Source: JAKAGE01 sp035541415
GTDB lineage: Bacteria > Patescibacteriota > Minisyncoccia > UBA6257 > 2-01-FULL-56-20
NCBI GenBank assembly: GCA_035541415.1
Contig: DATKNI010000036.1
Span: forward strand, 1-47,274
Direction of reading: 5' to 3'
Length of the DNA: 47,274 nucleotides
The translations under genes were made by a program, and so were the position numbers. Numbering within the stretch: position 1 is the stretch's first letter; each line of letters starts with the position of its first letter. Of the stretch, positions 41,301 through 47,274 are shown one piece after another. The notes under the pieces are model-generated. The model was given only the letters and a program-made list of their open reading frames with translations. It did not search any database and was not told the origin of the DNA.

Positions 41301-43170
41301 CGATTGAATTAGTATCGTTCGCCATATAATAGCTTCCGATATTGATATATTTGTTATACCGAATGATCTGATTCGCTTGGCCGCAGCTATTCACGTCCCG
41401 CAACAAAAATCCATGCGCATTCGAAGCGCCCCAGTCCTGGACGGTGTTATTCTCAAAAACCAGGCGCGTGAGCGGGATGTCGGTGTTTCCCGGAACACAC
41501 GTCGCAGACGATTCGAGCGCGTCCGGATGAGCAGACCCGTATTCTGACGCAAGCACCGGACCAAAATGATTGTTGCGGACCACGTTGTTGCCGCCATAAA
41601 GCGCTATTCCGTCTTCTACGTGTGAAATCGTATTGCCATCAAACAAATTATTATTCCCTTCCATTAAAATTCCTTGTGCAGTCGCGTTGTCGCAATACGT
41701 TATGGTGTTGTTCAAAAATGCATTAAAGCTCGCTGCCTGATAATTTCCGCTGAGCGGGGCCTGAAAACATCTGGCGCTTGTGTTGTGGACATAATTATTC
41801 TGGATGATGACATGGCTCATGGTCGTCCACGATGTCACTCCGGTGATTTCAAAACCTTGGCTCGCCAAAATTCCTCCTATCGTTATGTAGGAAGCGCTTC
41901 CAAGCGTGATGCCAGAGTTGATGACCACGGTATCACCAGGATTTTTCTGGAACGTTATCGGGCTCCCGGCGCTGCCGCTCGTGGTCTGGTTCCACCCGGC
42001 ATACGTTCCTGCATAGACCACGCACGTATCCCCCGCAACGGCGGCATTTGAACAGGCCTGGATCGTCGTGAAATTGCCCGTACCGTCTTTTTTCACCGTA
42101 TATGTATGCGGCCCGCTGCTTTGCTGGGTTGTTGCGTTCACACTGCCCGACTGCGCAGACGTATTGAGTGCGGCGTCGGTCGCAGAGATCGTGTATGAAT
42201 ACGTTGTGCCGGCAGCAAGACCGGTATCGCTATAGCTCGTTGCCCCCGCGGAGGTCGTTGTTATCTTTGTCCCGTTCCGATACAGGTTGTACGTAATCTG
42301 GTTTTGCGCAGAAACATTGTCCGTGGAAGCAGTCCAGGAAAGGTTGATTTGGGTTTGAGAAACAGCCGCGGCCGCGAGGTTGGTCGGGACCGAAGGAGGC
42401 GTCGTGTCAGTGCTCGTACTGCCGCCGCTCGCAGACTTAAAGGCTGCAATTTCTGCCACCATTCCCGTTGCTCCGGTTTCCGTCCATGTGGGATTCTGCG
42501 CGGAGGCATCGGAGGAAATGTAATAAGCGGACTGCATCGAATCAGTAATACTGCTCGCAATTCCGAAATCGCTTTGATCAAGAACGAACGGCGTCGATAT
42601 AGAGCCAGAGCTTGGAAGCCGCGCCGAACTCCAGCCGGTCACGAACAGATCACCCGTCTGCGAAGGAGTTGAAATTCCCGTCTGGACGGAAGTCCCATCG
42701 ATACTCCCCCATGAAAATGAACCAGCATCATACACTGCGCTCGTGGTGAGCGTTCCGGAATAGGCTTCGATAAGGGCGCGCATATTGGTTGCAGTGTTCC
42801 CAACGTGAATGTGGAATGTTTGGTTTGCCCCGACAGTAGGATTGTAGACATAATACATCCGCTGATAGCCAGAATGATTCACTACGGCAGGATCGGCTTG
42901 CCAGCCTCCGATGCCATTCCAAATATTGTTATTGCTGTCACTCACGGTTAAGGTCGATGTGCCGCTTCGGGTATGGACAATAAAGACAAGGAGTGTCGCC
43001 CCCGAAGTGTTCATCGCCGTGGAGGTTGCGTCTACCGTTGCATCACAGCAGGTGTATGATATCTGCCCGCTCGTCACTAAACCGATAGCGGCGTGAGCAT
43101 TATTTATGGCGAAGGGTAAGAGTAGTAATAAAAATAAGGCCAAAATAACGGCGCTTCGGAGCTTTGTCAT
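38392..43170 (-). CDS. Giant modular surface protein with beta-helix, Ig/Fn3 repeats and peptidoglycan-binding C-terminus
   Basis: A 1,592-residue exported protein. A signal peptide ends in AHA (residue 27). An N-terminal beta domain (about 28-250) is followed by an Fn3 domain (about 258-350), a right-handed beta-helix resembling pectate-lyase/NosD repeats (about 355-830, many N-N-x turns), then alternating Ig-like and Fn3 modules (about 845-1370; modules begin DTTPP and carry TNNATV or GYKIYRGGTQIG twice). A Gly/Ser-only linker of about 75 residues and a C-terminal PG_binding_1 domain (GSSGQDVKNLQLFLND, ending KW) would fix it to the cell wall. The beta-helix could act on polysaccharide or only bind it. 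TAGAAT lies 7 nt before the ATG at 43170; ATGs at 43179 and 43212 are less likely. Confidence 0.9.
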   Translation of the reverse strand: MTKLRSAVILALFLLLLLPFAINNAHAAIGLVTSGQISYTCCDATVDATSTAMNTSGATLLVFIVHTRSGTSTLTVSDSNNNIWNGIGGWQADPAVVNHSGYQRMYYVYNPTVGANQTFHIHVGNTATNMRALIEAYSGTLTTSAVYDAGSFSWGSIDGTSVQTGISTPSQTGDLFVTGWSSARLPSSGSISTPFVLDQSDFGIASSITDSMQSAYYISSDASAQNPTWTETGATGMVAEIAAFKSASGGSTSTDTTPPSVPTNLAAAAVSQTQINLSWTASTDNVSAQNQITYNLYRNGTKITTTSAGATSYSDTGLAAGTTYSYTISATDAALNTSAQSGSVNATTQQSSGPHTYTVKKDGTGNFTTIQACSNAAVAGDTCVVYAGTYAGWNQTTSGSAGSPITFQKNPGDTVVINSGITLGSASYITIGGILASQGFEITGVTSWTTMSHVIIQNNYVHNTSARCFQAPLSGNYQAASFNAFLNNTITYCDNATAQGILMEGNNNLFDGNTISHVEDGIALYGGNNVVRNNHFGPVLASEYGSAHPDALESSATCVPGNTDIPLTRLVFENNTVQDWGASNAHGFLLRDVNSCGQANQIIRYNKYINIGSYYMANDTNSIGERIYNESVRWTGTQDYEANSWTNGDTNAKVINNIFMDMSNLSGVSWCMYVDSSSMPGFVEHNNICYNDNYSGAWHGPSTGTGPSNYDSTDKLNLNPLFTSASDLHLQAGSQAIGAGGPLTNVASGDSGSGTSLVVNDASFFQDGYGIAGVQPDWIAVGSTNNIVQIASINYATNVITLASPISRTVGAPVYLYKDSDGTQVLLASVPTIGAYQYASGGGGDTTPPTISLTAPTSGSTASSTIAVQASASDNVGVTKVEFYLDSALQSTSLSSPYTWSWNTASSTNGSHTLSTKAYDAAGNVGTSANVGVTVSNTVLDTTPPSVAITSPTNNATVQGTVNINGTASDNISVSSVAISIDGGAYVATAGTTSWTFSWNTTLLTNGTHTITAKATDSSNNTNTQQVTVIVNNPDTTPPSVPTGLTVGTVTTSTVSLSWTASTDNIAVTGYKIYRGGTQIGTTAATSFTDVGLNQSTTYSYTVSAYDAAGNNSVQSSAVTGTTKFQDTTPPTVSVTSPTNNATVSSTITLQATASDNVAIQSVQFKVDGSFVGSPDTTSPYTFAWDSTQVANGTHTITALAKDTSNNQTTSGAVTVTVNNPPPSDTQPPTVPTGLNVQGTTTSTISLTWNPSTDNVGVTGYKIYRGGTQIGTNATNAFTDTALTASTTYSYTVSAYDAAGNTSAQSTQIQGTTQGIVQGDTTLPSIAIVSPTNNQVVANTITIQGSASDNVSVANVQVSIDGGSYQAVQGTTSWTYSLDTTSLSNAAHTITAKATDSSGNTNTTAITVTVSNTVVSGGGGGGGGGGGSSGGGGSGGGGGSSGGSGSGSSGGGSSGSSGSGSGSSGSGSSSSGSSSSSSSTLPTSQSGLEALLQSLIAELQALIAQLNHQLVASFTRTLTIGSSGQDVKNLQLFLNDNGYTISPSGAGSPGNEVMYFGGKTQAALAKWQAANGITPASGILGPKTRAYMQGKW

Positions 43171-43177
43171 ATATTTC

Positions 43178-43183
43178 ATTCTA
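43178..43183 (-). promoter_or_regulatory. -10 box of the giant surface gene
   Basis: TAGAAT with TGC before it on the minus strand, 7 nt before the ATG at 43170. Confidence 0.5.
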
Positions 43184-43215
43184 GCAAATAGAAATAAGGC
43201 AGTCTGGAGCAAAAA

Positions 43216-44118
43216 CTAATCCGCAAGGCACGCATTGAACGCGTTCACCTGCGTGTTGTATTGCGAAATTTCCTGCTTGAGCTGGGTTGTGAGAGCGTTG
43301 TATTGCTGGACGAGGGCGTTATAGGCGCCAACTTTCTGGTTGTAATCGGGGCCGTATTTCTGCTCCGTCGCGTTGATAGCGGCATCGTCATTCGAGAGCT
43401 CCGTCGCCATGGCGTTCAGCGTATTCTGCCCGACATCGATCGACGTTTTGAGATCAGGATCAACGGACGGACATGCCGATGCGGGCCGGCCGAACACCTG
43501 CACCGCAATCCACTCGTCTTCTCCTTTAAACATCCCCTTTCCGACGGCGACCCCGATTTCGCTGTAGTGCTTCTCCAAAATATTCGCGCGATGGCCGGGG
43601 CTGTTCATCCATGCCGCAACAACGCCGGCGTCGCCGGAGAAATCGCCGAGCGCGAGATTTTCACCGAGGCCGAGATAGGAATAGCCGACGTCGCTCGCAA
43701 CGGTGAGCGCGCTTTCGCCCGTCGGCGATACGTGCGCAAAATATTGGTTCGCAAACATGTCTTCCAAGCGGAGCGTCGCAATGTCGTCGAGCAATTGGTT
43801 TTCGGCGAGCGGCGGCAGGCTTCCATTGTTTTCTCGCTGGATGTTCGTCTGCGCGATGACGCCTTCCTCGGTCAGCGGCGTCGGTTCAATGAACGGCTTG
43901 CGGACGCCCGTGCTCGTTGCCGTGAGCGGCGGCGGAGCGAGGAATGATTTCGTCGCTTCGACGGCGGCAAACTGCTCGATCGAATTGCCGATGAGCGTCA
44001 CTTCGCTGAGCGACGAATACGCCGCGAAATACCAAATCGCCGCGCCCGCAACGCAGACGATTACCGAGAGAACCACCAATCGATGCTTCGCCCGCTTTTT
44101 GTAATGCTCAGCGTTCAT
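43216..44118 (-). CDS. CAP/SCP-domain exported protein with C-terminal coiled coil
   Basis: A 300-residue protein. A basic head and a membrane helix (about 14-34) anchor it. The CAP (SCP/PR-1) domain spans about 85-215: NQYFAHVSPTGES, GENLALGDF and WMNSPGHRANIL, with the His-Glu-His cavity residues of the family. A coiled-coil tail (about 230-297) is rich in Gln, Asn and Tyr (YNALVQQYNALTTQLKQE). Bacterial CAP proteins are exported; their activity is debated. It lies 32 nt after ftsX on the same strand, so it is probably in the ftsE-ftsX operon. Confidence 0.92.
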   Translation of the reverse strand: MNAEHYKKRAKHRLVVLSVIVCVAGAAIWYFAAYSSLSEVTLIGNSIEQFAAVEATKSFLAPPPLTATSTGVRKPFIEPTPLTEEGVIAQTNIQRENNGSLPPLAENQLLDDIATLRLEDMFANQYFAHVSPTGESALTVASDVGYSYLGLGENLALGDFSGDAGVVAAWMNSPGHRANILEKHYSEIGVAVGKGMFKGEDEWIAVQVFGRPASACPSVDPDLKTSIDVGQNTLNAMATELSNDDAAINATEQKYGPDYNQKVGAYNALVQQYNALTTQLKQEISQYNTQVNAFNACLAD

Positions 44119-44150
44119 GGCCGAATGGCAGGGATAATAAAGAAAAGGTG

Positions 44151-45059
44151 CTAATTGCGCAAGTAGCGGCGGACGGCGATAAAGCTCGAGAGAGCTCCGA
44201 TGACCACGCCGAAGAGCAATTCATAGAGCAGAAGGAGCGGCAGATGCGTGTAGAAATACTGGAAGATATTGAGGCCCGGGATAAAGCGATCGAGATAAGG
44301 GCTTGTGAAATAGACTGCCGGCGCGGCGATCACGAGGCTCACGACGGCCGCGATCGCGCCGCAAATCATGCCCTCCACGACGTACGGACCGCGCACCATG
44401 CTGTTCGACGCGCCCACCACGCGCATGACGCCGATCTCGTCGCGGTTGGAATAAATGGCGAGGCGGATCGTGTTGAAGATCACGAGGCCCGCGATGAGAG
44501 CAAGGAGGAGCGTGATCACGAATCCTCCGGTCTCGATCGTGCGCACGATTGTTGCAAGGCGGTTGATCACGTCTTGGTTCTGCGTGTAGCTCACCGTGTC
44601 GATGTAGGGCGCGAGATTCGGCGATGCAAGATAATCGGCGATTGCGCCGTACTGGCTCGGATCCTTTGCCTTGACGTTGAGCGACGCCTCAAGCGGATTC
44701 GTATCGAGTTCCTGGATGGCTTGCGTCACCGTCGGATCACTCGCGTGGTTCGCCTCGAACGTGGCGAGCGCCTGGTCGCGCGATACGTAATCGACGCTCT
44801 GCACTTCGGACAAACTCTGGAGGGATTGCTGGATATTCAGGATCTGGTCCTCCGATGTATTCGTGTTGAAATAAACGCTGATGTCGATTTTATCCTGTAT
44901 CGACGAAGCCGCCGCTTTCGTGATGACGCCGAACATGATGAGCCCGGCAAGCACGGTGAGCGCGACGGTCATGATGGCGACGGTTGCCGTGGAGAGCCAG
45001 CCGTTGCGCCAAAAGTTTTTGAACCCATAATGGAAGATCCTTGAAATGATGGTGAACAT
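44151..45059 (-). CDS. ftsX: Cell division ABC permease FtsX
   Basis: A 302-residue protein with an N-terminal membrane helix (about 20-45, TATVAIMTVALTVLAGLI), a large external domain (about 50-175) and three C-terminal helices. The FtsX-family external loop and the LRVVGAS-type motif (MRVVGASNSMVRGPYV) are present. With FtsE it turns on peptidoglycan hydrolases at the septum. Confidence 0.95.
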   Translation of the reverse strand: MFTIISRIFHYGFKNFWRNGWLSTATVAIMTVALTVLAGLIMFGVITKAAASSIQDKIDISVYFNTNTSEDQILNIQQSLQSLSEVQSVDYVSRDQALATFEANHASDPTVTQAIQELDTNPLEASLNVKAKDPSQYGAIADYLASPNLAPYIDTVSYTQNQDVINRLATIVRTIETGGFVITLLLALIAGLVIFNTIRLAIYSNRDEIGVMRVVGASNSMVRGPYVVEGMICGAIAAVVSLVIAAPAVYFTSPYLDRFIPGLNIFQYFYTHLPLLLLYELLFGVVIGALSSFIAVRRYLRN

Positions 45060-45095
45060 GGTTGTTGTTGTAAAAAAGCGCCGAGACGCGCGCCG

Positions 45096-45779
45096 TTATA
45101 CTAAAATATATTTCCCTTTCTTTTCGTCGCGGATGACGTGGCCTTTGTCGAGCGTGATCACGCGTCGCTCAAGCGAATTGATGACTTCGCGATCATGCGT
45201 TGCGAGGACGACCGTCGTGCCGAGCTGATTGATCTTCTCGAGAAGTTTGACGATTTCAAACGTATGGAACGGATCGAGGTTTCCCGTCGGCTCGTCGGCG
45301 ATCACGACTTCGGGACGATGAATCATGGCGCGAGCGATCGCGACGCGCTGCCGTTCGCCGCCGGAAAGCTCGTGCGGAAAATTCTTCATTTTATCGCCCA
45401 ACCCCACCATGTCGAGCACCTGCGGAACGAGCTCCGCGATTTCACGCTGCGGCCGTCCGGCGACTTCGAGCGCAAATGCGACGTTTTCATAAGCGTTTTT
45501 GGTCGGCAAAAGGCGGAAGTCCTGGAACACCACGCCGATGTGGCGGCGGAATGCCGGAAGGTCGTTATCCTTTAATTTGTTGACTTCGTATTGGCCGAAA
45601 AAAACACGGCCTTTGCTTGGTTTTTCTTCGCCGATAAGCAGTTTGATGATGGTGGATTTGCCGGCGCCTGAGCGGCCCGCAAGAGAAACAAATTCCCCGG
45701 GATCAATCTGGAAATCGACTTCTTCGAGTGCAACGCCGTGGCTGGGATAATGTTTTGAAACGCCCTGGAAAACGATCAT
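45096..45779 (-). CDS. ftsE: Cell division ATPase FtsE
   Basis: A 227-residue ABC ATPase: Walker A GRSGAGKST, Q-loop FQDFRLL, signature LSGGERQRVAIARA, Walker B VVIADEPTGNLD and the His of the switch in ATHD. It is 36 nt upstream of ftsX. TGCTACAAT (an extended -10) lies 12 nt before its ATG. Confidence 0.96.
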   Translation of the reverse strand: MIVFQGVSKHYPSHGVALEEVDFQIDPGEFVSLAGRSGAGKSTIIKLLIGEEKPSKGRVFFGQYEVNKLKDNDLPAFRRHIGVVFQDFRLLPTKNAYENVAFALEVAGRPQREIAELVPQVLDMVGLGDKMKNFPHELSGGERQRVAIARAMIHRPEVVIADEPTGNLDPFHTFEIVKLLEKINQLGTTVVLATHDREVINSLERRVITLDKGHVIRDEKKGKYILV

Positions 45780-45871
45780 ACGCGTTCTCTTATTGTAGCA
45801 TTTTCAGGAAAGAATAAAAAAAGAACGCGAGATTATATTCGCAAAACCACCGATTCGCGAACAAAATTCGA

Positions 45872-46934
45872 TTATTTTTCAAGCATCGCTTCGATAAAAA
45901 GATCGATGTCGCCGGCCAAAACGTCGTCCACTCGGGCGGTTTCTGCGTCGGTTCGATGGTCTTTCACCATTTGATACGGATTAAGGACGTACGAACGTAA
46001 CTGGCTCCCCCATTCTGGCTTTACTTTGGTACGCAAAGCGCTTATTTCATTAACTTTTTCCTTCTCCATAAGCTGGAAAAGTTTGGCTTTGAGGAGCTTC
46101 ATGGCATGCTCGCGGTTCTGCTGCTGGCTCCGCTCGGCGCGGGCGCTCACGGCAATGCCGGTCGGAATATGCACGATCCGGACGGCAGTTTCCACTTTAT
46201 TTACGTTCTGTCCGCCCGGACCGCCCGATCGGGAAAGCTCAAGCTTCAGATCGCTTTCGGGAATCTGCAATTTGGACTCCTCAAGCGGCGGCAAGTCGGG
46301 AATGACTTCGACAAGCGCGAACGAGGTATGCCGCAATTTTTTCGGCGAGAAGGGCGATATACGCACAAGCCGGTGCACGCCCGATTCGTTCTTTAAATAT
46401 CCATACGCATGGTCGCCTTTGATCTCGATCGTGCGCGATCGGATATTATCGTCGATCACTTTTATCTTCCATCCGCGGCGTTTTGCATATCCTTCATACA
46501 TGAGGCCGAGCATGCGCGCCCAGTCTTCGGCGTCTTCACCGCCGACTCCCGGATAAATCGAGAGCACCGCCGACTGTGCGTCGTAGCGGCCCGTAAACAG
46601 CGTTTCCAATTCGAGCGCGCGGAACGCACGTTTCACGTCGTGGAATTTATTTTCTTCCGAGCTTCCCGCCGCAATCGTATCGCCATTCCTTTTTACCGAT
46701 TCACTGAGCTCGCGCAGGCCATTCTCAATCGATTTATATTTTTCTATCATGTCATTCAAAATACCGAGCTCTTTTATTTTCCCGTCGGCAGCTTCGCGAT
46801 TCTTCCAAAAATCCGGCGCAGCCATTTCCGCCGTGAGTTCCGCGGCGCGCTTTTCTTTTCCCGCAATGTCAAAGCCGCCCGCCGAGCCGGCGGGCTTCTT
46901 CTTGCAATGCTTCGAATGATTCTATGTCGTTCAT
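45872..46934 (-). CDS. prfB: Peptide chain release factor 2, expressed by programmed +1 frameshift
   Basis: RF2 keeps GGQ (SGGPGGQNVNK) and the SPF stop-recognition motif (RISPFSPKKL), so it reads UGA and UAA. The continuous frame from the ATG at 46825 gives only the last 317 residues. Upstream in another frame, ATG 46934 starts 21 codons (MNDIESFEALQ...) that end at CTT-TGA-C (46874-46868). Slipping one base there (CTT, then GAC) joins the two frames through 15 codons to give a 353-residue RF2, the usual length. This is the known RF2 autoregulation: low RF2 lets the ribosome pause at UGA and shift. The start follows the upstream gene's stop without a gap (TAG-ATG), so the genes are coupled. 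Confidence 0.95.
46868..46883 (-). promoter_or_regulatory. prfB +1 frameshift site
   Basis: GGC-GGG-CGG-CTT-TGA-C. CTT is the slippery codon, TGA the regulated stop and C the helping base after it. The G-rich GGCGGG just upstream can act as the internal SD, as AGGGGG does in E. coli. Confidence 0.88.
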
Positions 46935-47261
46935 CTAACGCTCATTCTTATATCGCTTCACATGGTCGTCAACCATCTCCGGAGGAACGTCTTCAAAAGG
47001 CTGGCTTTCTGTTTGGGAGCCTTTCTTGGAACTTTCCTGCCATTTCCACAGCAAGGCATTAGCGTAGTCGTGGAGGCCGTCCTCGCCCACCCGCTCAACC
47101 GTTGCCGGATCGTTTTCGCGCAGATACGCAATCATTTCCTCAACCGTCGTGACGCTTTCTCGCTTTGCCTGCTTCGCCTGGAATTGTTCAACCGCCTTTT
47201 GAATCGCTTCCGGGGAGTTATCATTTTCCCCTTCAAAATTAAAATGCAACTGTTCTTTCAT
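46935..47261 (-). CDS. Hypothetical acidic soluble protein, 108 residues
   Basis: A helical, charged protein (begins MKEQLHFNFEG) with a central VEEMIAYLRENDPATVERVG and two Trp near LLWKWQ. No membrane segment, Cys or enzyme motif. Its stop codon directly precedes the prfB start, so it probably shares that mRNA. Its own promoter would lie outside the window. Function unknown. Confidence 0.75.
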   Translation of the reverse strand: MKEQLHFNFEGENDNSPEAIQKAVEQFQAKQAKRESVTTVEEMIAYLRENDPATVERVGEDGLHDYANALLWKWQESSKKGSQTESQPFEDVPPEMVDDHVKRYKNER

Positions 47262-47274
47262 AATTTTTTAATTC

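Noticed and set aside
45781..45831. Inverted repeat CGCGTTCT/AGAACGCG between ftsE and prfB as prfB terminator
   Set aside because: The loop is long (about 35 nt) and the stem is followed by T only in part; support is too weak to list.
46825..46934. In-frame TGA at the prfB start as a sign of a pseudogene or of UGA recoding
   Set aside because: The CTT-TGA-C context and the exact joining of frames fit the known RF2 +1 frameshift; other genes end normally at TGA.

Overview
The window looks like a chromosome piece from a Candidate Phyla Radiation bacterium (Patescibacteria, most likely Parcubacteria). This is inferred from gene content, not from a marker gene. Signs are the many CPR-type secreted repeat proteins, DUF4012, GT39 and Gmad2-like proteins, trimmed housekeeping proteins (ThrRS without TGS, atpC without its helical domain, short atpH), single-gene operons and tight spacing. 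UGA is a stop codon: RF2 is present and is itself controlled by a programmed +1 frameshift, so the code is the standard bacterial one and not the UGA=Gly code of Gracilibacteria/SR1.

Layout. 1-6.7 kb is an accessory region: tRNA-Asn, a surface-protein remnant, a promoter-driven structured small RNA candidate, a possible BECR-type nuclease, several small SD-led genes each with its own promoter and terminator, a PHP hydrolase and a patatin. 6.7-10.1 kb holds a two-gene coupled unit: an SGNH-like hydrolase and a type IV pilin fused to an Ig domain and a GH-A glycosidase. 10.1-17.6 kb has queA, a large secreted protein, an orphan CysH-like reductase, a GGDEF-EAL/DUF2378 signalling pair and a tandem-HTH protein. 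17.7-29.3 kb is core: FtsB/DivIC-like, lepA, DUF4012, GT39, ftsQ, alr, serS, thrS. 29.3-32.2 kb is again accessory (two divergent hypotheticals, a Gmad2 lipoprotein-like protein, MGMT, two carbonic-anhydrase-like proteins). 32.2-38.3 kb is a full F1Fo ATP synthase operon (atpBEFHAGDC) whose last gene overlaps the carbonic-anhydrase-like gene. 38.4-47.3 kb has a 1,592-residue surface protein, a CAP protein, ftsX, ftsE, prfB and a small hypothetical.

Two gene-expression styles are visible. Most core or membrane genes have a -10 box only 6-9 nt before the start codon (patatin, queA, lepA, GT39, thrS, MGMT exactly 6), which predicts leaderless or nearly leaderless mRNAs. The small accessory genes instead have TTGAC-type -35 boxes with 16-17 nt spacers, a short leader with a strong AGGAGG-type SD, and terminators that often overlap the stop codon. 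The same 6-nt rule puts the start of the small RNA candidate at 1521, exactly the first base of its closing stem.

The points most worth follow-up are the pilin-glycosidase fusion with its SGNH partner, the small RNA at 1521-1611, the two-class promoter pattern, the carbonic-anhydrase-like pair tied to the ATP synthase, and the orphan CysH.
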